Part shown: piece after piece, positions 35,652-44,146 of the stretch
Numbering within the stretch: the first letter of the stretch is position 1
Layout: the number at the start of each line of letters is the position of its first letter
From: Prado023 sp963753075
Lineage (GTDB): Bacteria; Actinomycetota; Actinomycetes; S36-B12; CAIYMF01
Direction: 5' to 3'
NCBI GenBank assembly: GCA_963753075.1
Contig: CAVWAR010000017.1
Span: forward strand, 1,116,001-1,180,000
DNA length: 64,000 bases
Made by a program: the position numbers and the translations under genes
Notes under the pieces: generated by a model
What the model was told of the DNA's origin: nothing
The model's input: the letters and a program-made list of their open reading frames with translations, nothing else
Database searches by the model: none

Positions 35652-36557
35652 GTGCTCATCCCGGCATCCGGGGCGCCGATCCAGGTGGAGGTTGATCTCC
35701 GGGAACCCGAGGTCGTCGACGGTTCGCCGCTGCACGTCCGGATCCTCGCCACCGCGGACGAGGATGCCACTGTCACCAGGTGTGAAGTGGTACTGGTCCA
35801 GAAGGTGGCCTATCAGTACAACCAGTCGGGCATGTTCACAGTCATCTCCCGGAGCTCTGACGTGGTCGCGCAGACTGAACTGCCGGGATGGGGGCCGATG
35901 ATCGCCGGGGAGGTCGTGGGTGCGCCGGTCGCGCTGGCCGTACCGGCGAACAGCCTGGGCACGACGACGTCCAAGCTCATCGAGATCACGTGGGAGGTGC
36001 GCGTCACGGTTCATCTCGACTCCACGGCGACGGCGGGCGCCTCAACTCCGCTGGTGGTCCTGGCCAGGGCGCTGGACTGTGCCCGGGCCGCGGTGACGCC
36101 ACCGCGTGCCGTCGACCGCCGGTTGGCTCGTCTCAGCATCGAGCGGCTGGCGTCGCGTCGATTGGTCCCCGGCGTGGCCGTGTCGGGGGTTCTGGGGATT
36201 GCACCGTCGCGACCATGGACGGCTCGATCGGCTCAGGTCGCGCTGATCAGACGTGAGCATGTCGAACGGGGCCCCTGGGTCGGGACGGACCCAACCCGGA
36301 ACCCCGCCCACGAGCAGAAGGATGCCGAGACCGTCGTCGCACAGCAGACCCTGGCCGAGGGGATGGCGCTGGATCCGAGCAGACCGCAGCAGTTGTCGTT
36401 CCTCCTCACGGCGCCTCGCGACCTCGGGGCGGCCTCGATGGGCAAACCGGAGTTCCGTGTGGACTGGGTGCTTCGGGCCTCCCTCGGCAGGGCTCTGCGC
36501 GCCAACCCCTTCATCGAGGTCGACCTGCACGCGGCGACCACGCCGGCGGCCGGGTAG
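35652..36557 (+). CDS. Hypothetical protein, possibly arrestin/Spo0M-like fold
   Basis: I do not firmly recognise this 301-residue protein. It starts at a GTG after AGGAAGGGGCGGACC (MLIPASGAPIQVEVDLREPEVVDG). It is rich in beta-strand patterns with no signal peptide and no membrane segment. The order of an early strand-rich half (VDGSPLHVRILATADEDATVTRCEVVLVQ) and a later half ending FRVDWVLRASLGRALRANPFIEVDL resembles arrestin-like or sporulation-control Spo0M-type proteins, but that is a shape argument only. It is divergent from rpe and is followed by a G-rich repeat. Confidence 0.6.
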   Translation: MLIPASGAPIQVEVDLREPEVVDGSPLHVRILATADEDATVTRCEVVLVQKVAYQYNQSGMFTVISRSSDVVAQTELPGWGPMIAGEVVGAPVALAVPANSLGTTTSKLIEITWEVRVTVHLDSTATAGASTPLVVLARALDCARAAVTPPRAVDRRLARLSIERLASRRLVPGVAVSGVLGIAPSRPWTARSAQVALIRREHVERGPWVGTDPTRNPAHEQKDAETVVAQQTLAEGMALDPSRPQQLSFLLTAPRDLGAASMGKPEFRVDWVLRASLGRALRANPFIEVDLHAATTPAAG

Positions 36558-36561
36558 CCGG

Positions 36562-36620
36562 AGGGTCGCGAGGGGTCGCGAGGGGGTCGCGGGGGGTCGC
36601 GAGGGGTCGCGGGGGGCCGC
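36562..36620 (+). repeat. G-rich tandem repeat (GGGTCGCGA)n
   Basis: Five units of 9-11 nt, each a run of 3-6 G followed by TCGCG, directly after the stop of the preceding gene, ending in a further G run. The plus strand has six G runs of at least three within 60 nt, so G-quadruplex formation is possible. The rest of 36621-36828 is G/T-rich and shows no gene that I trust. Confidence 0.7.
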
Positions 36621-36828
36621 TGGGCTGGCTCGGTTGGGCGGGCGCGCGGGCCTTGCTCGGCTGGCTCACCTTCTGGGTCCGGCTCGTCTCGTCGGGCTCG
36701 AGATCCTGCCTCGCCGCCAAGGCTCGTAGGTACCCGGGCACGGCTCACAGGGAAGATCCAGGGCTTCGTGTGGCCTGTGGGCTGGTTGGTGTGGGTGGGG
36801 TGGTGGTGTCGGAGGGTGGGGGTAGTGT

Positions 36829-36844
36829 TCGAACATCAGTACGA
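36829..36844 (+). promoter_or_regulatory. LexA (SOS) box upstream of DUF222-HNH gene
   Basis: TCGAAC-ATCA-GTACGA differs at one position from the actinobacterial SOS palindrome TCGAAC(N4)GTTCGA. It lies 22 nt before the GTG start. 13E12-repeat genes of the same family are known LexA targets in mycobacteria. Confidence 0.65.
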
Positions 36845-36865
36845 ATCGGGTGGACGGGGGGTCCA

Positions 36866-38311
36866 GTGACCAGCAGCACCCTTGACCAGGCCGGCGTGCT
36901 GGATCCACGCACCGCCGCAGCGCTGCCCGACGCCTCGCCGGAGGTTGCTGATCTGTGGGCCCGGGCCGGGTCCGTGGCCGGCGGGGACCTGCCGGTGATG
37001 GGACTCGTGGCCGGGGATCGTCCGACCGCGGACGTGGAGGTGCTGGCCGGGGCGTTCGCGGCCGTGGAGTACGAACTGGCCCGCCGGATGCACGCGGCCA
37101 CCACCGCCGGGGCAGTGCCCCTCGCGGGGCCCGGGGCGGTGCTGACCGCCCGCGGCTGGGCCGCCCCGCAGGCCCGCCGGTTGGCCCGCGCCGGGGCGCT
37201 GGCCGCCGACCACCCCACGATCGCCACCGCGTGGGCCGCCGGGCTGATCACCGCCGAGCACGTCGACGCCGTCGCCCGGCACGCCGACACGTTCACCACC
37301 GAGGAGCTGGCGGCGGTACTCCGGGAACTCACCGACCACTGGGGCCGCTGGTCCCCGGCCGCGATCGCCCGGTTCGTGGCCGCCGCCGCCCGGATGCTGC
37401 ACCCCCCGCCCGGGGACCCCGGCCGCGACGAGGCCGACGCGCACGCCTGCCGAGACCTGTCCTTCGCCGTCCTCGGCGACACCGTGGTCCTGTCCGGTGC
37501 GCTACCCCGCCTCGAGGGCGAAGCCGTCATCGCCGCGATCGACGCCCTGGCCGAGGAACTGCGCAGCACCGCCGACCACATCCCCGCCGGCGCCCGACGC
37601 GCCGACGCCCTCGTCGAACTGGTCAACACCGCCGCGGCCACCGACACCCTGCCCACCCGCGGCGGACTGCCCATCGCACTGACCGTCACCCTCGAGCACA
37701 CCACCACCGGCGACCCGATCTGGACCACCAGCCGCGGACACCACCTCACCCCCGCCGAAACCCAATTCGTCGCCTGCGACCCCACCCTCACCCCCATCCT
37801 GCTCACCACCACCACCACCGCGGGGCCCAATGCGGCCGACCCAGCCACGCCCCCACACCCAGGGCCGCCCACACCCCAGCCACCCCCGGCCCAGCCCACA
37901 CCCGCGGACCGGATCACCGCCCTGGCCGCGCTGCTGCTCGGCGGACCGCGCCACCCCCTGGCCGTGGGACGGACCTCCCGGACCGCCACCCCCGCCCAAC
38001 GCAAAGCCCTGGCCACCCGCGACCACGGCTGCATCATCCCCGGCTGCCCGATCCCCGCCGAGCACTGCCAAGCCCACCACCTCACCGACTGGGCCAACAC
38101 CGGCAACACCGACATCGACAATTTGGCGCTGCTGTGCTGGACCCACCACCGCCAAGTCGACCTCAGGATGTGGAGCATCGAACCCGCTCACCCTACGGAT
38201 CCACCACCCGACCGACCCCATCCCACAGCACCTCCCGACACCGCATGGCCCGCCAACAACGGAGCCCCGTGGGTCATCCGAGGCACACCCCGACAGCGCT
38301 GGCGAACCTGA
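36866..38311 (+). CDS. DUF222 / HNH endonuclease domain protein (13E12 family)
   Basis: A 481-residue member of the multi-copy actinobacterial DUF222-HNH family. DUF222 occupies about residues 20-330. A Pro/Thr-rich linker follows, then a C-terminal HNH nuclease motif: GCIIPGCPIPAEHCQAHHLTDW, followed by NLALLCWTHHRQVD. The Cys pair and His-His fit a metal-finger HNH. The GTG at 36866 (VTSSTLDQAG) follows GGGGGG; upstream codons lack similarity. The LexA box suggests DNA-damage induction. The role of the family (nuclease, selfish element or repair) is not settled. Confidence 0.88.
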   Translation: MTSSTLDQAGVLDPRTAAALPDASPEVADLWARAGSVAGGDLPVMGLVAGDRPTADVEVLAGAFAAVEYELARRMHAATTAGAVPLAGPGAVLTARGWAAPQARRLARAGALAADHPTIATAWAAGLITAEHVDAVARHADTFTTEELAAVLRELTDHWGRWSPAAIARFVAAAARMLHPPPGDPGRDEADAHACRDLSFAVLGDTVVLSGALPRLEGEAVIAAIDALAEELRSTADHIPAGARRADALVELVNTAAATDTLPTRGGLPIALTVTLEHTTTGDPIWTTSRGHHLTPAETQFVACDPTLTPILLTTTTTAGPNAADPATPPHPGPPTPQPPPAQPTPADRITALAALLLGGPRHPLAVGRTSRTATPAQRKALATRDHGCIIPGCPIPAEHCQAHHLTDWANTGNTDIDNLALLCWTHHRQVDLRMWSIEPAHPTDPPPDRPHPTAPPDTAWPANNGAPWVIRGTPRQRWRT

Positions 38312-38442
38312 GGGTCAGAGCGCCCCTCACCGAGCCGCTGGTCTGACACCCCACCCGGAAGGTCGTTCGGCCCTTCCGGGTGCCGAGTCGCCCCGGCTAG
38401 CGTGGAACGGAGTCAACTGGATATGGGACGGGGTGGCGGGTC

Positions 38443-39951
38443 ATGCGGCGTGGGCTGTTGGTTGGGTTGGGTCTGGTTCTGGTCGGTGGTGTGGCCACGC
38501 CAGCAGTGACACCGGTGGGCGTGGACTCCGCTGCTGCGGTCCCGCGTGCAGCGATGCCGTTCGACTTCGACGGGGACGGGTACGCCGACCTGGCGGTCGG
38601 GGTGCCGGGTGAGGATCTTCGGGGCAAACGCGACGCTGGGGCGGTGCAGGTGTTGTACGGGTCTGCGTCGGGCGTGACGGCCCACGATCAGATCTGGCAT
38701 CAGGGCCGCAAGGGGGTCAAGGGCGCGCTGGAGAAGGGCGACCGATTCGGCAGCACCCTGGCCTCGGCCGACTTCGATTCTGACGGGTATGCCGACCTGG
38801 CGATCGGGATCCTCGACGAGGACATCGGGAAGAAGCGGAATACTGGCGCGGTGCAGGTGCTCTACGGCAGCCCCACCGGGCTGACCGCGGCCGGCGACCA
38901 GGTGTGGCACCAGGGCAAGAAGGGGGTGCCCGGCACCAACGAGTTGGGCGATCGGTTTGGGCGCTCGCTTGCGGTCGGGGACTTCGACGGTGACCGGTTC
39001 GCGGACTTGGCCATCGGTATCCCGGACGAGGACGTGGGCAGGAAGAACGACGCAGGTGCCGTCGTGGCGCTTCGCGGGTCCAGGTCCGGGTTGACCCCGG
39101 CCGGTGCAGTCAAGCTGCGGCAGGGTCTCAATGGGCTCCCAAGCCAGCCCGACACTATCGAGGCGTTCGGGGCAAGCCTGTCCGCCGGGGACATCAACGG
39201 CGACGACCGCGACGACCTGGTCGTTGTTGGCGACTTGGATGCCGACTTCCGACTTCCCAAGGGAGATCTCGACGAGGCCAGTTCACCGGTGCACGTGATC
39301 TTCGGCACCCCGGCAGGTCTGTCTCCAAGCGGGAGCCAGTTCTTCAGCCCCGAGGCTTTGGGGTTCAAGCGGTGGGCGGCCATGGGGGCGACGCTCGCTG
39401 ACCTGAACGGCGATGGCCTGGATGACCTGGCGGGGAAGGTCTTCCAGTATTCGCCTCGCATCACGCGGGTCGTGGTGCTCCATGGTCACCCCGATGGGCT
39501 GCACCTCGCCCCCTTGGCTGTCGCCAAGGCGCCCGGCATGGACGGCATCGTGGCCGCACCGGAGGGATACGGGGGCTTGGTCGCAACCGACTTCAACGGA
39601 GACGGGCCGGTTGATCTGGTGGTCTCGGCCGGGACCACGGCGCCCATGACTATGTCTGTTGCGGTCATCCTCGGTACCGGGTCCGGCCTGGGGTCATCGT
39701 TTGTCGAGTCGCCGATCGGCATCGCCAAGAGGTTCACCATCCAGGCGCTGACGCTCAGTGGGGGCACCCACCCGTGGCTGGTCCTGGGCAATCCGGAAGC
39801 GGAGGTCGGATCCGGCTACGGCACGGGCCTTGTTGGCGTGCTGCGCGGTACCCCCGCAGGAACCGCTGGTCCGGTCACGGTCTGGACTCAAGACAGCCCC
39901 GGGATCAAGGGGAAGGCCGAATCCGGCGACAGTTTCGGGATCCTCGGCTGA
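38443..39951 (+). CDS. Secreted FG-GAP repeat protein, probably 3'-truncated
   Basis: 502 residues with a signal peptide (RRGLLVGLGLVLVGGVATPA) and an integrin-alpha-like beta-propeller. Repeats carry the calcium loop DxDGDGxxDLxxG (DFDGDGYADLAVG, DFDSDGYADLAIG, DFDGDRFADLAIG, DINGDDRDDLVV, DLNGDGLDDLAG, DFNGDGPVDLVV), each preceded by GDxFG. The protein stops at GDSFGILG, just where another repeat would begin, and a broken HNH gene follows about 100 bp on, so its 3' end may have been lost. Probably an extracellular binding protein; ligand unknown. Confidence 0.85.
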   Translation: MRRGLLVGLGLVLVGGVATPAVTPVGVDSAAAVPRAAMPFDFDGDGYADLAVGVPGEDLRGKRDAGAVQVLYGSASGVTAHDQIWHQGRKGVKGALEKGDRFGSTLASADFDSDGYADLAIGILDEDIGKKRNTGAVQVLYGSPTGLTAAGDQVWHQGKKGVPGTNELGDRFGRSLAVGDFDGDRFADLAIGIPDEDVGRKNDAGAVVALRGSRSGLTPAGAVKLRQGLNGLPSQPDTIEAFGASLSAGDINGDDRDDLVVVGDLDADFRLPKGDLDEASSPVHVIFGTPAGLSPSGSQFFSPEALGFKRWAAMGATLADLNGDGLDDLAGKVFQYSPRITRVVVLHGHPDGLHLAPLAVAKAPGMDGIVAAPEGYGGLVATDFNGDGPVDLVVSAGTTAPMTMSVAVILGTGSGLGSSFVESPIGIAKRFTIQALTLSGGTHPWLVLGNPEAEVGSGYGTGLVGVLRGTPAGTAGPVTVWTQDSPGIKGKAESGDSFGILG

Positions 39952-40061
39952 CTCACAAGTGACGCCCGGACGGGGATGCTCAATCGCCGGCACCAGAGGA
40001 TCGGAGGGGGAACTTGGAGGTTCTCTGGGAGACGGACGTGATCATTGCTGACACTCGATCC

Positions 40062-40260
40062 GATGCCGGGAACCTCGCCCTCCTCTGCTGGACCCACCAC
40101 CGCCAGGTCGACCTCACCATGTGGACCATCGAGCCCATCCCCGACGGCGACGAACAGCCACCCCAACCCCAGCCCGGAGCCCCCCGGCACCACCTGGCCC
40201 GCCAACCACAACGCGCCCTTCACCATCGCCCGCACACCACGCCCCCACTGGCGCCCGTGA
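40062..40260 (+). pseudogene. 3' remnant of a DUF222-HNH gene, frameshifted
   Basis: Translation gives NLALLCWTHHRQVDL and TMWTIEP in one frame, then TWPANHNAPFTIARTPRPHWR in the next, ending at TGA 40258-40260. This parallels the last 70 residues of the intact HNH protein at 38113-38311 (NLALLCWTHHRQVDL, AWPANNGAPWVIRGTPRQRWR). The shift occurs near 40180. DUF222 and the N-terminal part of HNH are gone. The 31 nt at 40086-40116 match 38135-38165 with one difference. Confidence 0.8.
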
Positions 40261-40265
40261 ACCCG

Positions 40266-40964
40266 TCAGTACGGCCCGTCGACCAGGCGAAGCGCAGTCG
40301 CCCGTGCAGCACGTCCGACGTGCTCGAGCGCCAGCTCAGTGGTTGTCGCCGATCGAGCTGGCACCTTGAACGAATGGTCTGCGTCGATGACTGGAACCAC
40401 TCGTGCGGTCACGTTGTCCTCGGCCAGCCCGAGGGCGATCTCCTCCGGGGCACCCAGGCGATCACGCAGGCCCTGCACCACGACCGTTGGTACGTGGCGT
40501 GCCGCCCCAACGAGCTCGGGAAGCCGGCTGGGAGGCGGTCCTGTGACCGTCGTCCGCCTGGCCGGGTGCAGCGGGAAGGCCAGGAGCAGCAGTGCGTCCG
40601 GATCAACCTCCTCGGCAGTTCGGCACGCGACGCGCGCTCCTGCGCTGCGACCGCCCACGACCAGCCGTCTGGTCCCGATCCCCCGGGAGCGCACATCCTT
40701 GATACCCGCCACCCACGCCGGGTCCAATGTGGACGGTGCTCCACCGAGCTTGCGGCCCGCGACCCGCCAGGGCTGCTCGAACAGGATCACCTCGATGCCG
40801 TGGGCAGGCAGCTGGTCGGCCACGGCAACAAGGTCAGGGGCGTCGACACCCCCACCGAAGCCATGGCCGAGAACCAGCGAGGCACGCGGCCGACCATTGG
40901 CGACCGGGTGAAGGTGGGCCCGCGCCATACCGGTCGGGGTGTCGATGTCCCAGACAGTGATCAC
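40266..40964 (-). CDS. Alpha/beta-hydrolase (KANL3/Tex30-like)
   Basis: A 232-residue serine hydrolase fold. It shows LVLGHGFGGGVDAPD (oxyanion region), the nucleophile elbow GGRSAGAR and the late DADHSF with the catalytic His. The family has no agreed substrate. The GTG at 40964 overlaps the SRAP stop as GTGA, so the two are one operon. The frame runs far upstream through the SRAP gene but that is not coding. Confidence 0.82.
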   Translation of the reverse strand: MITVWDIDTPTGMARAHLHPVANGRPRASLVLGHGFGGGVDAPDLVAVADQLPAHGIEVILFEQPWRVAGRKLGGAPSTLDPAWVAGIKDVRSRGIGTRRLVVGGRSAGARVACRTAEEVDPDALLLLAFPLHPARRTTVTGPPPSRLPELVGAARHVPTVVVQGLRDRLGAPEEIALGLAEDNVTARVVPVIDADHSFKVPARSATTTELALEHVGRAARATALRLVDGPY

Positions 40965-41692
40965 GAGGGGGGATCCCCTGCGGTCTCGGCCGGGATCGGT
41001 TCGACAAGGTCCGCGGAGTTGTTGCGCACGGAGTTCACGGCCGTGCTGACGGGGTAGGCGGTCAAGAGATCCACGGGGAGCCGCGCGTCGAAGTTGATGT
41101 CCACCCGTGCGGCGGGGTCTAGCCACTCGGTGTAGCCGGAGGGCTCGATCAGGACCGGCATCCGGTCGTGAATGGTCGCCAAGGGTCCCACTGAATCTGT
41201 CGTGAGCACCGAGACAGTCACGAGCCAGTCCTCCTCGGGCCCCGCCCGCCAGAACTCGTAGAGCCCAGCCAGCGCGAGACCCGACCCGTCCTCCCGGTGG
41301 ATGAAGTAGGGCTGCTTCTTCGGCTTGGGCGCACCGGCGGTCTGCGCCGGCGTGTACCACTCGAAGTAGCCGTCGGCTGGGATCAGGCAGCGACGCTTCG
41401 CGAACGCGGACCGAAACGCAGGCTTCTGTGCCGCGTTCTCCCAGCGCGCGTTGATCATCCGCGACCCGATCTTGGGGTCCTTGGCCCATGAGGGCACCAG
41501 CCCCCATCGTGCGACGCGGAGCTGGCGCTGGAGCTGTTCGGTCTCCTGGCCGGGCCGGTCGACCACGAACGCCACCGGAGTGGTCGGTGCCACGTTGTAG
41601 TTCGGTTCCGGCGCAGCGTCGATCACGGCCTCGACGTCGAACTCGTCGACGAGGGTGGCTGTGTCCTTGGCCGCGGCGTACCGTCCACACAC
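40961..41692 (-). CDS. SRAP-domain protein (HMCES/YedK family)
   Basis: SOS-response-associated peptidase family protein that shields abasic sites in single-stranded DNA by a covalent link through Cys2. The 243-residue product from the GTG at 41692 starts M-C-G-R-Y, as needed for the Cys2 nucleophile. It carries the conserved MINARWEN, CLIPADGYFEW and the HDRMPVL active-site segments. GGGAGG lies upstream. It is divergent from aroA with only 37 bp between start codons. Confidence 0.93.
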   Translation of the reverse strand: MCGRYAAAKDTATLVDEFDVEAVIDAAPEPNYNVAPTTPVAFVVDRPGQETEQLQRQLRVARWGLVPSWAKDPKIGSRMINARWENAAQKPAFRSAFAKRRCLIPADGYFEWYTPAQTAGAPKPKKQPYFIHREDGSGLALAGLYEFWRAGPEEDWLVTVSVLTTDSVGPLATIHDRMPVLIEPSGYTEWLDPAARVDINFDARLPVDLLTAYPVSTAVNSVRNNSADLVEPIPAETAGDPPS

Positions 41693-41716
41693 GCGGATCA
41701 GCCTCCCACAGTCCGG

Positions 41717-41722
41717 TAGGCT
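41717..41722 (+). promoter_or_regulatory. -10 element of leaderless aroA
   Basis: TAGGCT ends 7 nt before the aroA GTG (41730), leaving no room for a leader. The whole divergent aroA/SRAP control region is 37 bp. Confidence 0.55.
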
Positions 41723-41729
41723 GCCGCGC

Positions 41730-43022
41730 GTGCCTGCTGAGGATCCGTGGCCCGCACCCGTAGCGGATGGGCCCGTGCGGGCGAACGTCGTCGTGCCCGG
41801 CAGCAAGTCGCAGACGAACCGTGCAGTCCTGCTCGCGGCCCTCGCTGATGGCCCCAGCACGATCACCGGAGCGTTGAAGGCCCGCGACACCAAGCTGATG
41901 ATCGCTGGACTGCGCGCAATGGGTTCCGCCATCTCGGCCAAGGGCGACCTCTGGCGGGTCGATCCGGGCCCCCTGAGCGGACCCACCCACGTGGACTGCG
42001 GCTTGGCCGGCACCGTGATGCGCTTCCTGCCACCCGTGGCCGGGCTCGCCGCTGGTGATATCCGGTTCGACGGCGACCCCCGGGCCAGGATGCGCCCGAT
42101 GGGATCGATCCTCACGGCGCTCGAGACGCTGGGCGTGCGGATCTCCGACGACGGGCGCAACAACCTGCCATTCACCGTCCACGGAACCGGCTCAGTCCGC
42201 GGGGGCGAGGTGCTGATGGACGCCAGCGCCTCGAGCCAGTACGTCAGCGGCCTGCTCCTGGGGGCCGCACGCTTCGAGAATGGCGTGGACGTACGCCACC
42301 GGGGCCAACCGCTGCCCTCGCTGCCCCACATCGAGATGTCGGTGCAGATGCTCCGGGAGTCGGGTGTGGAGGTATCGGTCACCTCTGAGGACCCGACCGA
42401 CGCCCGCTGGATCGTCGCACCGGGCTCGATCCGGCCTGTTGACCGCAGGATCGAGCCGGACCTCTCCAACGCGGCACCATTCCTGGCCGCCGCGATGGTG
42501 ACGGCCGGCAGGGTGACCATCCCCGGCTGGCCGGCCACCACGACGCAGGCCGGCGCCGCGCTGCCCGGGATCCTCACCCAGATGGGTGCCACGACAGAAC
42601 TCACCGACAAGGGCCTGACGCTCACCGGCCCGGATCTGATCAGCGGGATCGACATCAACCTCCGCGATGTCGGGGAGCTCACCCCTGTGGTAGCTGCGGT
42701 CGCCGCACTGGCGGGCTCCCCCAGCCGGCTGCGTGGGATCGGCCACCTGCGTGGCCATGAGACAGACCGGCTCGATGCGCTCTCGACGCAGCTCAACCAG
42801 CTCGGGGGGTCCGTGCGGGCCAAGCAGAACTCCCTGCGCATCACCCCCTCACCCCTGCACGGTGGCCTCTTCGAGACCTACGACGACCACCGGATGGCAA
42901 TGGCCGGCGCCGTGATCGCCCTGCGAACGCGCGGCGTGCGCATCATCAACGTGGACACGACACGCAAGACCCTGCCCGGGTTCACGACCCTGTGGCGGGA
43001 GATGCTCGGCGGGGAGCAATGA
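41730..43022 (+). CDS. aroA: 3-phosphoshikimate 1-carboxyvinyltransferase (EPSP synthase)
   Basis: Shikimate pathway enzyme joining PEP and shikimate 3-phosphate; the glyphosate target family. 430 residues from GTG 41730. Motifs: PGSKSQTNRAVLLAALADG near residue 25, GLAGTVMRFLPPVA near 90, ALPGILTQMGA, and the catalytic YDDHRMAMAGAVIALR near the C-terminus. The ATG of rsgA overlaps its stop (ATGA), giving the aroA-rsgA pair common in actinomycetes. Confidence 0.97.
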   Translation: MPAEDPWPAPVADGPVRANVVVPGSKSQTNRAVLLAALADGPSTITGALKARDTKLMIAGLRAMGSAISAKGDLWRVDPGPLSGPTHVDCGLAGTVMRFLPPVAGLAAGDIRFDGDPRARMRPMGSILTALETLGVRISDDGRNNLPFTVHGTGSVRGGEVLMDASASSQYVSGLLLGAARFENGVDVRHRGQPLPSLPHIEMSVQMLRESGVEVSVTSEDPTDARWIVAPGSIRPVDRRIEPDLSNAAPFLAAAMVTAGRVTIPGWPATTTQAGAALPGILTQMGATTELTDKGLTLTGPDLISGIDINLRDVGELTPVVAAVAALAGSPSRLRGIGHLRGHETDRLDALSTQLNQLGGSVRAKQNSLRITPSPLHGGLFETYDDHRMAMAGAVIALRTRGVRIINVDTTRKTLPGFTTLWREMLGGEQ

Positions 43023-44146
43023 GGCAGTGGGACGAGGACGATGTCCGAGTCAGGCCGCGCAGGGGCAAGTCCCGGCCGCGGAGCAAGGACCGCCCCACCC
43101 ACTCGGCCGGCGCACCGGGCCGGATCATCGCCGTTGACCGCGGGAGGTTCACGGCCGTCCTGGAGGATGCGGACCGGAGCATCTACGCAGTGAAGGCCCG
43201 CGAGTTGGGCCGCAAGTCCGTCGTGGTCGGCGATGCGGTCTGGCTCACCGGCGACCTGCGCGGCGGCCCCGACCGGCTGGCCCGAGTCGTGCGCATCGAG
43301 CCGCGCACGACCGTCCTGCGCCGGTCCGCTGATGACGCTGACGCAGACGAGCGCGTGATTGTCGCCAACGCCGAGCAGCTGGCCGTCGTCACTTCGCTGG
43401 CTGACCCGGAGCCTAGCCCGGGCCTGATCGACCGATGCCTGGTCGCCGCCTACGACGCCGGGCTGAGTCCCCTGCTGATCCTCACGAAGTCCGATCTTGC
43501 CGACCCCGCAACCCTGCTCGACCTGTACGACGCCCTCGACGTGCCCGCGGTGGTCTGCGGGATGGACTCGGAGGACAACGTCGACCCGGAAGGCCTGGAT
43601 GAGCTCACAGGCCACCTGGTGGACCGCGTGACATGCCTCGTCGGCCATTCCGGCGTGGGCAAGTCAACCCTGGTGAATGCCCTGATCCCCAGCGCCGACC
43701 GACTGACCGGCGTTGTGAACGTCGTGACCGGACGCGGCCGACACACCTCGAGCCAGGCAGTGGCGATCCCCCTGGCGGAGGGCGGCTGGCTCATCGACAC
43801 ACCCGGGGTGCGCTCCTTCGGGCTGGCCCACGTGGAGCCAGATCGGGTGATGCATGCGTTCACGGAGTTCGACGAGGCGATCGAGGACTGCCCGCGCGGT
43901 TGTCCGCACACCACGGGAGCCCAGGATTGTGCCCTCGATGCGTTCGCCGCGTCCGGAGGGGCTGGCGAGTCCGGCGTCGCTCGGCTCGAGTCGCTGCGCC
44001 GGCTCCTGGCAACACGTCCACCCGAGCCCGGGGCTCGAGGGCGAGAGCGCGAGGCGAACACCGGGCAGGCCGCCGGGGCCGAGCAGAACGCGGGACCTGA
44101 GCAGCACGCGGGACCAGAGCAGCACGCGGGACCTGGTCCGGACTAA
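43019..44146 (+). CDS. rsgA: Ribosome small-subunit-dependent GTPase A
   Basis: Circularly permuted GTPase that helps mature the 30S subunit. The 375-residue protein has an N-terminal OB fold, then G4 (LTKSDL) before G1 (GHSGVGKSTL) and G3 (DTPGV), and a zinc finger DCPRGCPHTTGAQDC. The last 35 residues are a repetitive GPEQHA tail from an 18-nt tandem repeat. Coupled to aroA by a 4-bp overlap. Its stop overlaps that of the convergent next gene. Confidence 0.94.
   Translation: MRQWDEDDVRVRPRRGKSRPRSKDRPTHSAGAPGRIIAVDRGRFTAVLEDADRSIYAVKARELGRKSVVVGDAVWLTGDLRGGPDRLARVVRIEPRTTVLRRSADDADADERVIVANAEQLAVVTSLADPEPSPGLIDRCLVAAYDAGLSPLLILTKSDLADPATLLDLYDALDVPAVVCGMDSEDNVDPEGLDELTGHLVDRVTCLVGHSGVGKSTLVNALIPSADRLTGVVNVVTGRGRHTSSQAVAIPLAEGGWLIDTPGVRSFGLAHVEPDRVMHAFTEFDEAIEDCPRGCPHTTGAQDCALDAFAASGGAGESGVARLESLRRLLATRPPEPGARGREREANTGQAAGAEQNAGPEQHAGPEQHAGPGPD
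44081..44140 (+). repeat. 18-nt tandem repeat at the rsgA 3' end
   Basis: Three imperfect copies of GAGCAGCACGCGGGACC(T/A), encoding EQ(N/H)AGP units. They lie outside the conserved GTPase and likely arose by slippage. Confidence 0.7.

Noticed and set aside
38443..39951. True integrin or adhesin involved in virulence
   Set aside because: FG-GAP propellers are widespread in free-living actinomycetes; nothing here supports a host role.
36600..40300. Mobile element carrying HNH genes
   Set aside because: No transposase, integrase, terminal inverted repeats or target duplication found; the repeat is explained by paralogous HNH genes.
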